Below are positions 11,947 through 25,147 of a DNA stretch of 64,000 nt, piece after piece. The notes beneath the pieces are model-generated. The model was not told the DNA's origin. It was given only the letters and a program-made list of their open reading frames with translations, and made no database searches. The translations under genes and the position numbers were made by a program. Origin of the DNA: Paramecium sonneborni (taxonomy: Eukaryota > Ciliophora > Oligohymenophorea > Peniculida > Parameciidae); contig CAJJDN010000124.1 in the NCBI GenBank assembly GCA_905182985.1, positions 1-64,000 on the forward strand, read 5' to 3'. How positions within the stretch are numbered: position 1 is the first letter of the stretch; each line of letters begins with the position of its first letter.

Positions 11947-14708
11947 AACAATATAAATGGATAGTATATCAAAACTAAAGATGTCCAAGATTTGAAATGT
12001 ATTCAGATTGAATAATTATCTATTTCTTATTCTTATATCTGCTATTATAAATATTCCCCAATTAATTCATTTTAATCTGTGTCATCTATAATAAGATTTA
12101 AATTTGATTTTTCCTTTTTTTGAATACTTATAATATCAAATCATTAGATCTAATTAATGTAAATAAATTTAATTCTTCTTCCTCACATAACCTCATTCTT
12201 TTTAACCCATCATATTTGTGCGTGCTTTAAAAATTTTTATATTTTAAGTATGTAAAAAATAAATAATTAATAAATGGCAATAACTGAGGATTTATATTCT
12301 TATCAAGCATTATAACTATAAATACAATTGGTTTAAAGTAATATTAATTATTCATACTCCTCTCATTTATAAAAATATTTATTTATGTATTTATTATTCA
12401 AAATTTAATTCTATATATCTCGTTATCTGCTACTAATCAGATGAAATAAATAATAATCAGAAAATATGGAAGTATGAGGGAGATTGAGACATTCTTTTAT
12501 CATAGATATATAAATTAAGCAATAATATTAAAACGATATAGTTATAAACTGATTAATTATATTTCTAATTTAATTTTTCTATTAAAATTTTCATTTGTAT
12601 TTATTTCTTAAGAATAAAGAAATTTATATCCTGTTCCTTACATTAGAAGTAAGAAAAAATGTTAGTAGAAATGAAAATTTAGATTATTAATGACACCCTA
12701 TGTTTTTAATAATTATCAATTCACTTCTAATAGTGTTAATTCTCTATCATTTTTTGTAAACTAAATAATCTTATATGAAGATAAATTACATTAAATTCAA
12801 ATTTCCATGACTGAATAAAAAGGCTATGAATCAAAAAAAAGGAATGAATGAATATGTAGAAAGGAAAGAGAATGAAAATAATTAAATCTCTGGAAAATTT
12901 ATATTAAATAAAAGAATTTAAAGAAATATTTGGTTATTTGAGATAGAAATTGGAAATATTTTAAGCTTAAACCAGAATTTGTAGTAAGATTCTTAGATTG
13001 CCGAATGATATGCATAAAAATAAGATATTTAATAAAGGCAAATGAGGAGACAACGGGATTGTAGGTTCTCATTATTACATAAATATAATTACATAAAGAA
13101 TTCAATAATATATTAAATTTTCTTGTTTTATCGTCCTTTTAATAAGATAATATATATCATTATTATTTTTTAAATTTCTAAATAATTGAATTTGGTCTAA
13201 TAGTCTTGGATTTAAAAATGTATACTTCCCTTCAGTATCTTACCTACTTTTGTTTCCCAAAATTAGGTAAGCCATTCAAAAAGATTTATAGTTTGCTTTA
13301 TTTTATTCTAAAAAATAGCTTTGCTTCTCAGGTTTATTTAAAAGAAAGGAATTTTATTAATCTATTTAAATAATCAACATTTTTTTTAACACTTATTTCA
13401 AGTCTCTCTTTTGTAAATTCTGCAATAATTTTTTTTCATTTGCAATTATAACGAATTCTATGAGAATATGAAGAAATTAGATTCAAGCTGAAGATGATGT
13501 GTATTTATCTCCTAATCAGAAACGAAAAACTTTTTTTATCACTTTAGGTAGTTTATTAGATCTTAAAGCTTTTATTATACACATTAGTATAATTATGGCC
13601 CTCTAAAGATTTTAGTTATTCTATCCAAACTTCAACACATAAAATGAATAGCAAATTGGTTTGTACTTTTTTCTTTATAATAAAAGTCTTTAGCTATTTC
13701 TGATATCAATCTATTAGATCATATAGCAATAATTATCTATTTCATCTAGATTAATAAATGCCTTTTGTAAGTCAATGATTTAATTATTATACTATAACTT
13801 CCATAAAAGTTATCAACTTCAAGATTTTGTACTAAGCAATCAAAGTCTTGGATTAATTCCAATGCTTTGCAAGATGGTATAATAGTATCATTTAAGGAAG
13901 ATTTTAATTTTACTCATTTTATTAAAACTATAATTTTTTAGATAAATGTCAATTTTTAAATAAGAGTAAATTTAAGAGTTTAAGCAAAGTTCATTATTTT
14001 ATAAAAAACAAATAATATTTGATGATTCATATAATGAAATTAAAAAATAAAAATTGAAAGAAAATAAGCCTCAAAAAAATTTCTATTTCAGTTGGTGATA
14101 ATTTTGAGATCAAAAAAATAAAATTTTTAAATACTCATAATTAATTTCAACAAAGTATAGAACTTCTGCATATGAAGAAAAATAAAGAAATATTTTAATT
14201 TTGTTAAAGATTTCGAAATGCTATTACAGTAAAAAAAGTTTAAATTAATTTTTTGGACTTTGAAATTCTAAAACAATAGCAATAAAAAAATTTAATAGAA
14301 AATAAGGTTTTGTTTATATTTTGTGGAAGAATAGTGATATTAAAACAAATGAGTTTCTGATTGATTGATAAACTCTTGTCTAGAATCACAGAAACCATAG
14401 GTTATAAGTCTTTTTCTTTTTCTATTAACTTTGGTTCAAACATAAATATTAAATTAATGTAAAATTTTATTTTAAATTTGATCTATTTATAGAATTAGCA
14501 GGCTCATAAATCTAAAGCTTAAAGAAAAAATTGGAAAAGATTATTTATCATTGTTAAATCATTTTAATATAATATATTATATTTTAACTCTGCTAATAAT
14601 AGCCTAAGATATTAACGAAGTGAAGATTTGTAATATTTGGAATTTCATTATTTTAATGAATGTTTTTTTTTAAATCTTTATCTCATCTTTTTTAAAATTT
14701 ATCAATTT
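11947..14708. other. No supported gene
   Basis: The region lies between the WD40 relic and the sequencing gap. Frames are short and TGA-rich. A minus-strand stretch around 13530-13900 has faint TPR-like composition, but no conserved spacing survives. Confidence 0.35.
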
Positions 14709-15437
14709 NNNNNNNNNNNNNNNNNNNNNNNNNNNNNNNNNNNNNNNNNNNNNNNNNNNNNNNNNNNNNNNNNNNNNNNNNNNNNNNNNNNNNNNNNNNN
14801 NNNNNNNNNNNNNNNNNNNNNNNNNNNNNNNNNNNNNNNNNNNNNNNNNNNNNNNNNNNNNNNNNNNNNNNNNNNNNNNNNNNNNNNNNNNNNNNNNNNN
14901 NNNNNNNNNNNNNNNNNNNNNNNNNNNNNNNNNNNNNNNNNNNNNNNNNNNNNNNNNNNNNNNNNNNNNNNNNNNNNNNNNNNNNNNNNNNNNNNNNNNN
15001 NNNNNNNNNNNNNNNNNNNNNNNNNNNNNNNNNNNNNNNNNNNNNNNNNNNNNNNNNNNNNNNNNNNNNNNNNNNNNNNNNNNNNNNNNNNNNNNNNNNN
15101 NNNNNNNNNNNNNNNNNNNNNNNNNNNNNNNNNNNNNNNNNNNNNNNNNNNNNNNNNNNNNNNNNNNNNNNNNNNNNNNNNNNNNNNNNNNNNNNNNNNN
15201 NNNNNNNNNNNNNNNNNNNNNNNNNNNNNNNNNNNNNNNNNNNNNNNNNNNNNNNNNNNNNNNNNNNNNNNNNNNNNNNNNNNNNNNNNNNNNNNNNNNN
15301 NNNNNNNNNNNNNNNNNNNNNNNNNNNNNNNNNNNNNNNNNNNNNNNNNNNNNNNNNNNNNNNNNNNNNNNNNNNNNNNNNNNNNNNNNNNNNNNNNNNN
15401 NNNNNNNNNNNNNNNNNNNNNNNNNNNNNNNNNNNNN
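14709..15437. other. Assembly gap (729 n)
   Basis: A run of 729 undetermined bases. Any open frame crossing it is meaningless. The exact, non-round length suggests a mate-pair-estimated scaffold gap. Confidence 0.98.
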
Positions 15438-15552
15438 ATTTAGTATATTATATCATTGGATCATTAAACTTCAAACACTCTAAGTTAATCTAGAAAAAAA
15501 AGGAAATTTCCTGTCGAAACTAAAAATATTTATAATAATTTGTTTAAATACT

Positions 15553-16097
15553 TCAAACACCATATATAAGGCTTCCTAAATAATTTATTGTATATGATTT
15601 TTAATCTATTTATTTTTAGATTATAAATTCAATGTTATCGGTTTTGAAATGATGTTACAAATATTGAAATTCTCTTTTAAATGTAAAAAAATCTTGGCAA
15701 CTATCTAATCTTGCTTAAAAAATAAGATTTCTTATCTTAGAGATAAACCATTATGTTTTCTATTTGTGTGTTGATTTAAATTTCCCATTTAAAGGCTTTT
15801 TATACATGTGCATATGCAGAATTTTTCGAACTATAAACTATTTAAAATCCTTTGTGAGCCTTAAATCCTTATTATAAAATTCAGTAAAATTTATATAAAT
15901 AGGCTTTGTATCTCTTCCTCTAATTATTATTATGTTTGCATTATTCATCTTTCATTAAAATGATAATTCAATTTGTTTTACAATATCAAATGTTAAAGAT
16001 ATTAACAAATCTTTTAAAATAGATTTGAGTTAAGGTTTTAATTTTATAGCCCTGATCTTCGAGTAACTTTTAAATTATTTTTGAGACAAATAATTAA
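15553..16097 (-). pseudogene. Unidentified protein relic next to the gap
   Basis: The minus strand reads as one coding-like frame from about 16097 to TGA at 15553, interrupted by a single TGA just before the ATG at 15948. The downstream part (131 codons) includes IIIIRGRDTKPIYINFTEFY and a basic, non-repetitive helix-like tail. Composition is far more protein-like than the surroundings. The family is not recognised. It could instead be a 131-residue gene starting at 15948. Confidence 0.35.
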
Positions 16098-16954
16098 GGA
16101 GCCTAATTAAAAAATTCAACATCTTTATTGTCATTTACCTTTAAATTGGTAGAATCATTGTGCATGGCAATTTACAAACAGGGCTCTGATTTAAAAGTAT
16201 TAGCAATTTAAATGATCAATATTAGATACAAATTCTAATTTTTGTAATTAATTATATTTTTCTTTGTATTTTAAATAATCCTAAAATTGTAATTAATGAT
16301 GTATAAATGTATTCGGTTGCTAGTAACAACTAACTATTTGAAGATAGAAGTTATTTAATTTATTTGAGAAATTTTTGATTGAAATAAGACTAAAAATTTT
16401 TAGATACATTAATATTTTTTCTGAAAGTTTTATTTGTAAGTTTAAAATTTTGATATGGAATCTAATGAACTTTGTTTTTCCAGACAGAATGAAAGCGACT
16501 ATTATATTATTACTGGATTATCTTTCAGTCTGTTTTGCCTGTAAATTTTAACTTTTTTATGACTCAAATAGCTTTGTTTAAATAGCAAAGTCATCATTTT
16601 ATCTTTTATGAAATTTCTATTTAACAGTTTATTATTGCTATCCTTTTGTTATCTCTTGAAATATCTAAAAAAATTCAGCAGAATAAATATTAGAAAAACA
16701 ATCAAAACCCTAAATACAAAATGTATAATTATCAAAAAAAAACACCAAAATAATGAGCAAAAAGTAAAAAAATTATTCAAACTCAAATTTAAAAAACCTA
16801 AAATATTTTATCCAATCTTAATTAAAAATATTCTCGACATAAACTCAATATATTATATAATAACTATTTTCTTTATATTATGTAATTATTTTTATAAATC
16901 TTATTATTGATTTATCAATTTAATAATTTTGAGTCATTTTTTGTTTTTCGAGTC
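16098..16954. other. Intergenic
   Basis: No gene recognised. A Lys/Phe-rich open frame on the plus strand around 16608-16910 is low-complexity and lies downstream of the minus-strand gene that follows. I treat it as non-coding. Confidence 0.4.
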
Positions 16955-19145
16955 TCAATTCTTCACCACCCAAATACCAATTTTCATACCTTTACTATCA
17001 TATGCACCTTTGTAGATGATTTATTTTTTCATGTAAAACTTTTCACTTATTTCTTCCCAGTCCCCTACCTTCTGGCCCTCTTCATATAATCCACCACCAC
17101 TAAGTTATTTTATAGTAAATACATTTATTTATATTCCTCTTAATATTCGCTTTTAAAGTAAATATTCCATCTATCTATCTTTATACTTTTTTAATTATAT
17201 TCACCTTTATAAATGACTTAATTATAATAATCAAATCTGTCATCTAACTCAACCCACATTCCGATCTTCTAACCCTTTTTATAAAATCCACCCCCACTAA
17301 TTTATTATTCTATACTTCAATAATATTTACATTTATTTAAATCCTTTTTTCCCACAAATCTCTTAAAACATTATATCCCATATACCAACCTTGATACCTT
17401 TCTAATCATATTCGCCAATATTAAGAACCTATTTCCTATAATAAAACCCTTCAAAAACTTCAGCCCATTTCCCGATCTTCAAATTATTTGAATCATATGA
17501 TCCACCACCTCTGAATATTGTTTTATAAATAATAATTTTACATTTATTGATATTACTTTTTTCCCTTCTCGCAATACATAATCTTCCATTTACCTATCTT
17601 TATCCCTTCTAAATCATATTCACCATTATATGTGATTTTAGCTTCATTCCAAAAACCATCCCACAATTCAATCCACCTCTTAATCTTTAACTAGCCTTTT
17701 TGGTATAATCCACCACCACTAAATATTGCTATCCTGATATAATATTTACATTTGCTAATATGCTAAATCGTATTCCCCTTTATACAAAATATCCCATCTA
17801 CCTACCTTTTTACCTTTCTTATCATATTTCCCAGAATAAATCACCTAAGCTTCATTCCAAAAACCATTCCCCTATTCAACCCACATTCCAATCTTTTTCT
17901 CACCCTCTTCATATTCATATGATCCACCACCACTTAAATATTATTCTATAATTCAACGATATTTACATTTATTTATGTTCTTTTTTTCCACAAGCCTCTT
18001 AAAACCATATATCCCATTTACCTATTTTTAAACCCTGTTAATCATATTCACCAATATAGGTAACTTAATTATAATAATCAAACCCTTCAGACATTTCAAT
18101 CCATTTTCCAATCTTTTTCTCACCCTCTAAGTTATCATATAATCCACCGCCACTTAAATATAATTCTATACGGAAATAATATTTACATTAATTTATAGTC
18201 TTTTTTTCCAATAATCTCTTAAAACCATGTATCCCATCTACCTCTTTTCAAACCCTTTTAATCATATTCACCAATATAAGTGACTTAATTTAAATATTCA
18301 AACTTTTCGCACAATTCAACCCATTTACCAACCTTCTAATGTTTAAAATAATCATATGATCCACCACCACTGAACATGTTTTTAATTATTTAAAATATTT
18401 ACATGAATTTGTATTAGTGCTCTCCCTTCTTGCAATAAAGGATGTCCCATTTACCTATCTTCTTACCTTTCATATTATATTCACCACTATAAATAATTTA
18501 AGCTTCCCCCCAAAATTTATCATTCAATTCATCCCATTTACCTACCTTTAAACCTTAATTGTTGTAGAATCCGCTAGAACTATAATTAAAAAAAAATATA
18601 TACATCCTTTTAGTGTTGTATATATAAATCCATTTATATGTTCTTAAATCATTATAATATTCTCCGATTTCAAAAACTTGAGCTTTACTATTAATTACTG
18701 AAAATCAATTTTCTTTACCTTCCAAAATTTTTCATAAGTTCATACCATTGACCTTGTCTTAAGCCTTCCTAATAGTACCCACCTACATTTAATAGAGTAT
18801 TCCCATTCCAAGAGGCAAACCATCTTCCGTTTTTCTTTTTATCAAACTTGTTTTAACTCTACCAAGTTAGATATAGGATCTGTTCCATATTTTTAAATAT
18901 TATCGAATTTTTAATACCATGATAAACTGATTCTCTTTGTATCTTATAAATAATATTTACACCCTCAAAATAACTCCATCATGAGAATAAATAATTTAGT
19001 CATCCTCTGTAATTGTAATTTGAATTGTTATTTTTATTTTCTTATCTCTTTAATAATTCCATGAATCTAAAACATAATCTTTTGTGCCTTGCTTCTAAGT
19101 TTATATCTCTAAGCATATATTTTTAAAACTAAATTAAGAGCTCAT
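16955..19145 (-). CDS. MORN-like repeat protein, intron in every repeat
   Basis: Start ATG 19145 (MSSQFSF), stop TGA 16955-16957, roughly 620 residues after splicing. An N-terminal domain (TEDDQIIYSHDGVIL, then NGRWFASWNGNTLLNVGGYY) is followed by about eight repeats near 210 bp. Each has the pattern I-GGGxYD..G.K.GKW.EL...F......Q..Y.GEYD.KG.K.G.WD. This is the very abundant Paramecium family of MORN/YwqK-like Gly-Trp repeats; its biochemical role is unknown. Introns confirmed by frame include 18943-18962, 18688-18718 and 18580-18603, then one at the Ile codon before each GGG motif (phase 2). Repeats near 17090, 17287 and 17501 only share a frame after splicing. No disruption was found, so the gene looks intact despite its decayed surroundings. 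Confidence 0.75.
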
Positions 19146-19816
19146 TTGTTAATTATAATTGAATTTAAATTATTCAAATATTATAAAAAAGTAAAAATTT
19201 ATTTTTCTAGATATTGATATAAGTTTCATTAATCTATTTTAATACAATATATTCCATTTAATGTTCTTTAATTGGCTGATAAGGTTGAATTTAAAGTTTG
19301 ATATTTGATTTGGTTATTTCATTTATAATTCTTTTAAATCACGAAAATTCCACACCAGATTTATTATGTATTATTAGAAACCCTAATTCTACTACAAGAG
19401 AGAATAACAGTTAATATGTGAATCAAGATATCAAATAACATATAAAATAAAATAGAGTTAATTTTATCTATTTGTTAATAGTGTTAAAACTTATAACAAG
19501 CTATAATTTAATTAAAGAAATTACCTCCAATTTAATTAACCTCCTCACCAGAACCTGATAAACTTTATCAAACTTCTAACTCTATTCAAGTATTATTCAT
19601 GATTTACTAAAATTGGGCTTGGAGTATCTAAACTTTGTAGTTTTAGAGGCAAAAAAAAGGCTCTGGTATAAAGTGTGTTGTTCAAATGGAATCCAAATAA
19701 AAAGGATTGTAGAATGTCTAATCTAGTGCTATCTCATTTGGAGCATTATTTTGTTATTATTATTTATTTATAAATTTTCCCTTGGTATGTTTTAAAAGAA
19801 ATTCAAAGAATTACAA
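19146..19816. other. Intergenic
   Basis: Upstream of the MORN-like gene. No open frame of interest and no RNA gene recognised. Confidence 0.4.
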
Positions 19817-20975
19817 GATAAAGAACTTGATTTAAGGAATAGGAAAAGAAAAAGAATATCACTGAAATAAGGCAATACTTTTCTTACATAAATTAAGCAA
19901 GTATTTTTGTAAATTGTTTTAGTAACTGATAGATTTTTTGAGATAAAAAACTTTAGCTTTTTAGAGAAAGGGGTTAGTTAATGAAATACTAGTGCAATTA
20001 TGCTATAAATGATGAAAGAAGCAATAAAAACTGCTTAAAACAATAAAAGCATCTTATGGGAAAATTAACAAGAAGTCTAATTAAAATATTTTATTCCTTA
20101 AATTTTAAGTCGATGCTATCAATTGCCTATTTAACTAAATTGTAACTTCTTCAGTTATTATTGAAATTAAATCTTTAGTAATTTATGTAATGTATATTTC
20201 GAGATTTCTTTAATCTCACTTAAGTAAGAAGATTAAGAGTCAATATGAAAAATAAATATTATATTTAAAATAAAAGAATATTTATTTAAATGTATAATGG
20301 CATTAGATGTAATACTTGCAGATTCAAACAAATGAGATTTAAAATATAAAAAATTTGGTCATTCTGAAGGGAGATTAAGTTAAGAAAATTGTAAAGAACC
20401 AATATCTACCAACAGTTTAGCTCTTAAGAATTTAAATGAAAAATGAAAATATTTTGTTCCATTACTTATAATAGAAATTCCTGGATAGAAGGAAAATTAA
20501 GGGACAACTCTAACAGATAAATTAATGAAGAAGATACAAGAAGAGAAGATATATTATTTAGTAGCATCTACTACATTATTAACTTCACTGATAGAAGATG
20601 ATATCATTTTAGGATATGAATGTATTCTAGGATAATTAGAGAATTCAAAATTGACTTAAAGTTGAAACAGAAATTAAAATTTGAAAAATTATGGCATTCT
20701 TGAATAAAAAGAATATTATAAATCTATTGAAAAAACTATTTAAACATTACAACGAATTAAAAAAAGATAAATAAATTAAGACAAGAATTGTTATTAATAT
20801 CTCATTTTTATAATTTTTTAGAACATCATTATAAATAGGCTGAAAAATATGTTGAAATAGCTATTACGTATGATAGAGATAATTTTAAAGTTTTCTTTAG
20901 TAGAGAAAATTTCTTTATGTTAAAAATGAATACTTAATTGCAAAAGAATAATATATAGAAGCTGGTGTTGAAGGC
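19817..20975 (+). repeat. Direct repeat 1, copy A (1159 bp)
   Basis: By eye identical to 20977-22135 and separated from it by a single n at 20976. The repeat ends at the n, and unique sequence continues only after copy B. This is the signature of two contigs that overlap but were scaffolded without merging. Confidence 0.9.
20341..20975 (+). pseudogene. IFT88-like relic, truncated duplicate
   Basis: 5' part of the same relic described at 21501, present here because of the 1159-bp duplication and cut off by the n at 20976. It should not be counted as a separate locus. Confidence 0.4.
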
Positions 20976-20976
20976 N

Positions 20977-22135
20977 GATAAAGAACTTGATTTAAGGAAT
21001 AGGAAAAGAAAAAGAATATCACTGAAATAAGGCAATACTTTTCTTACATAAATTAAGCAAGTATTTTTGTAAATTGTTTTAGTAACTGATAGATTTTTTG
21101 AGATAAAAAACTTTAGCTTTTTAGAGAAAGGGGTTAGTTAATGAAATACTAGTGCAATTATGCTATAAATGATGAAAGAAGCAATAAAAACTGCTTAAAA
21201 CAATAAAAGCATCTTATGGGAAAATTAACAAGAAGTCTAATTAAAATATTTTATTCCTTAAATTTTAAGTCGATGCTATCAATTGCCTATTTAACTAAAT
21301 TGTAACTTCTTCAGTTATTATTGAAATTAAATCTTTAGTAATTTATGTAATGTATATTTCGAGATTTCTTTAATCTCACTTAAGTAAGAAGATTAAGAGT
21401 CAATATGAAAAATAAATATTATATTTAAAATAAAAGAATATTTATTTAAATGTATAATGGCATTAGATGTAATACTTGCAGATTCAAACAAATGAGATTT
21501 AAAATATAAAAAATTTGGTCATTCTGAAGGGAGATTAAGTTAAGAAAATTGTAAAGAACCAATATCTACCAACAGTTTAGCTCTTAAGAATTTAAATGAA
21601 AAATGAAAATATTTTGTTCCATTACTTATAATAGAAATTCCTGGATAGAAGGAAAATTAAGGGACAACTCTAACAGATAAATTAATGAAGAAGATACAAG
21701 AAGAGAAGATATATTATTTAGTAGCATCTACTACATTATTAACTTCACTGATAGAAGATGATATCATTTTAGGATATGAATGTATTCTAGGATAATTAGA
21801 GAATTCAAAATTGACTTAAAGTTGAAACAGAAATTAAAATTTGAAAAATTATGGCATTCTTGAATAAAAAGAATATTATAAATCTATTGAAAAAACTATT
21901 TAAACATTACAACGAATTAAAAAAAGATAAATAAATTAAGACAAGAATTGTTATTAATATCTCATTTTTATAATTTTTTAGAACATCATTATAAATAGGC
22001 TGAAAAATATGTTGAAATAGCTATTACGTATGATAGAGATAATTTTAAAGTTTTCTTTAGTAGAGAAAATTTCTTTATGTTAAAAATGAATACTTAATTG
22101 CAAAAGAATAATATATAGAAGCTGGTGTTGAAGGC
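20977..22135 (+). repeat. Direct repeat 1, copy B (1159 bp)
   Basis: Second copy of 19817-20975. It continues without interruption into the 3' part of the IFT88-like relic, so this is the copy to use for annotation. Confidence 0.9.
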
Positions 22136-22560
22136 ACTTATAATTTGATTTATGTCAATAGAAAATTGAATATGTTTCTTGAATCTTTATAAAAATTAGA
22201 TAAACTATAAACGATTTTTGTATACCTAATGTTTTTATATTAAAGGCTACATTATATAAGGACTCTCTTCAAATAATCCAAATGTCTTGGCTAGATTAGG
22301 TTCGTTATTAGCAAGAGTATTATTATTTAAAAAATAATTAAATAAGAAGTTGATGAGCCAGCTGCATAAATTTACTTCAAGGTATTTACTTATTTTTACA
22401 ATTATTATAGTTAAGGAAATGAATAACCATCTCCAAAAACCTATTTTAAATATAATCTAGTTTCAAGATTAAATTATCCTATAATTTAAAATTTAAATTA
22501 TTGAATATATCAATATAATTAAATAGATTTATTTAAGTAATTTAGCAATTCTTTATTAAA
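21501..22560 (+). pseudogene. TPR protein relic resembling IFT88
   Basis: Coding-like pieces in all three plus frames line up as a TPR protein. They include VASTTLLTSLIEDDIILGYE, FLEHHYKQAEKYVEIAITYD, NEYLIAKEQYIEAG, YNLIYVNRKLNMFLESL with LDKLQTIF, and NPNVLARLGSLLARV. The last motif and the order of elements recall the intraflagellar-transport subunit IFT88, a TPR protein of the IFT-B complex needed to build cilia. TGAs and frame changes occur every 30-100 codons, so it cannot be expressed as one protein. A functional IFT88 gene must lie elsewhere. The family assignment is from memory of the motif pattern and is moderate. Confidence 0.45.
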
Positions 22561-22561
22561 T

Positions 22562-23230
22562 AGTCTTTCCAGAAAATTTAAAGAATTACAATTACAATCA
22601 GATGAATTTGTATTTAAATCAAATAGTAGTGCTCATATATTATACATTTTAGTAAATGAATAATTAGATTTACCCTTAATCATAAAAAAAAGAATGATTG
22701 AAAAATTAAAATTAAAAGTTTGTTAGCTGAATTTATATTTAATAATGAATAATATAATTTTGAAGTCTTGGCTATTAAAAATAAAAAAATTATGAATTTA
22801 TCGTTAGAATTTGCTTGAAAATAATAAATAATTGTAATAGATTATGTATAACCTGATTTTAATTAATAGAAATCTATCAAAATTTTTAGAATGAACTAAG
22901 ATTACAAAAATAAATGGATAATTGAAAATTAAATTTCAATTTATAATAAATAAAAACATTTTATCCTTGATTATCCTCTACTTATTGGAGGATTAAATAG
23001 AACAAAAGTATTGTATCAATTAGAACATAATTTACTGTAAGACAGAAATCATGAACAAAGAATTAATTTCTCTAATTAATTTTCTTATATCTTTATTAGC
23101 TATCTTAAATTCTGTGATAATTCTATTTACTACCTTTTATAAAGTTTAAGGAGGAGAGAGAGTTTGTTCAAATTTTTATTTATTATTAAATAAAATATAA
23201 TTAAAATTAATTTATAACACAACAAAGCAT
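22562..23230 (+). pseudogene. Unidentified coding relic
   Basis: Two long coding-like frames follow each other: FKELQLQSDEFVFKSNSSAH... with LVNEQLDLPLIIKKRMIEKL, then, after a frame change and a TGA, IVIDYVQPDFNQQKSIKIF with HFILDYPLLIGGLNRTKVLY. They read as one protein of more than 200 residues in pieces. I do not recognise the family. It starts right after the IFT88-like relic on the same strand and may or may not belong to it. Confidence 0.35.
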
Positions 23231-23954
23231 TTTGAAGTATGATGAGATGTTTAATTTAGAAGGAATATAAGAATTTAAATATTCTAATTAATTTGGAATT
23301 AAAAGCAGCCATTAAATAGTAATATGAAAAGAAAATATTTTTTTCTTTATAATATTAATTACTAAACAAGTGTTTATTATATATATTACAACTTCAATAA
23401 ATTGGCATATAATTAATCTCTTAGTTATACTCAATGAATATAAAATCAAAATTCAATAAGATATAAATCTCTAATAAAAAATTAAGAAGCATTTTAAGAA
23501 AAAGAAAATCAATTTAGAACTTTAAGTAAATCTTAAAGTTTAAATGTAATTAAATGAATTAACAGATCAACGTTCTTACTGATTCTGATGTTAGACATCA
23601 TTTTCTATGATAATATTTAATTTACCCACTCTTTTATATTTATAAATTCAAATCATTTTTTTAACATTTAAATTAAGATAAAAGAAAATATAAGCTTTGG
23701 TTTATCGAAGACCACAATGATAATCAATTTTCTGAATTATTTTTAATACATTTATTCAATATAATTATTCTGTAGCATATCAATAATGCATAATAAAGGT
23801 GTAGGAGGAAAAACATCATTTTTCTAAAATTATTAATTTAAAAATGTAGATGATATTAATTTATAATTCATAGCTATAACTTTTTAATAATGTACCATAG
23901 ATATTTATTCAAAATTTTACACCAAATAGAAAATATTCAATTAATATTGAAATT
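23231..23954. other. Intergenic, weak frames only
   Basis: A roughly 125-codon Lys/Gln/Leu-rich frame near 23240-23610 and a short piece reading GVGGKTSFFQNYQF at about 23795 are visible. Neither is convincing as a gene. Any upstream exon of the MORN gene at 23955 would lie here, but none was found. Confidence 0.3.
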
Positions 23955-24917
23955 ATGAATGTAGCAAGTGATTAAGAAGGTAATGATTTAATAAAAAGTA
24001 CAATGAATTGTGTGGATAGAAAGAAATTACCTCCTATATAATTAGAATCGGGTCCTGTATATGAAGGAGAATGGAGAAATGGAATGAGAGATGGATATGG
24101 TAAATAGAAATGGCCAGATGGTTCAATTTATGAAGGAGAATGGGTAGAAGATCAATCTTAAGGGAGAGTATAAATTAAACAAATATTTTTAGGGTAAATT
24201 ATATCATGCAGATGGTGATGTATATGATGGAGAATGGAAAAAAAATAAAGGAAATGGAAAAGGAACATATTTTAGTGTAAATGGAGCAAAATATGAAGGA
24301 GAAGTTAATATTATATTCTATTTTTAGTGGGAAAATGATAAATAACATGGTAAAGGTGTAGAAATTTGGCCAGATGGAGCTAAATATGAAGGTTAATATT
24401 TTGAAGGTGAGAAACAAGGTAGAGCTATATTAAATTATACTGATGGTTCAAGATATGATGGTATATACTTATTATTCTATTTTTTTAGGGGAATTCTTAT
24501 AAAATGAATTGCATGGAGAAGGAACTTATATTTGGCCAGATAATAGAGTTTATAAAGGATAATGGAAAAAAAGTAAAATGAATGGCAAAGGATAAACTAT
24601 ATATCAAGATGGCCGTAAATATGCTGGTGTAATTATTGATTCTCAATTATAATAGGGATATGAAGAAGATAAAAAACATGGCAAAGGTGTCTTTGAATGG
24701 TCTGATGGGAGAAAGTATATAGGAACCTGGAATTAAGGTTGGATTTTTATCATATTCCTTAGGAAGATAACATGGCATTGGAATCTATTATTTACTCAAT
24801 AGAGAAGTTAAAGTTGGTGAATGGAATGATGGAATAAGAATTAAATGGTTTGAAAAAAATGAAATTGATAAGTTAATTGAAGAATAAAAAATTCAAATAG
24901 AAGATTTGCTTTTATGA
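23955..24917 (+). CDS. MORN-repeat protein
   Basis: Spliced product of about 275 residues. An N-terminal lead of about 35 residues is followed by a run of about eight MORN units ([59 protein letters not shown] and so on). MORN repeats form an extended beta sheet and usually attach proteins to membranes or the cortical cytoskeleton. Five introns restore a single frame: 24168-24192, 24304-24327, 24461-24488, 24629-24655 and 24738-24762. TGA at 24915. The start ATG at 23955 is the first in frame; relatives often begin MGN, so an additional 5' exon is possible. Intact amid decayed DNA. Confidence 0.85.
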
Positions 24918-25147
24918 AATTGATACATCTTAATATTATATAATCTTAAATCTTATGATTTATAATTTTACAAAAATATGATTGATCATCTCATACGTTG
25001 ATTTTTTTATTATCATTATTTATTTATATTATTAATTATCTAATTGAAATTGATGATATTCTGATTTATTATTATAATGCAAATTCAAGATATTAAAATA
25101 AGTTCAAAATAAATAACAGAGTATACATTTATTTGTTCTATTTATTT

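Noticed and set aside
13530..13900. Possible TPR relic on the minus strand
   Set aside because: Composition is suggestive, but I could not align even one complete 34-residue repeat.
14637..15443. Open frame across the run of n
   Set aside because: It exists only because n is read as unknown residue; no sequence supports it.
17760..17951. His/Pro/Ser-rich plus-strand frames over the MORN-like genes (also 36579-37019)
   Set aside because: They are the complement of Gly-Trp repeats (ccaccaccac opposite ggtggtggt), not proteins.
23793..23950. GVGGKTSFF resembling a GTPase P-loop
   Set aside because: Spacing is wrong for GxxxxGK(S/T) and no other G motif follows.
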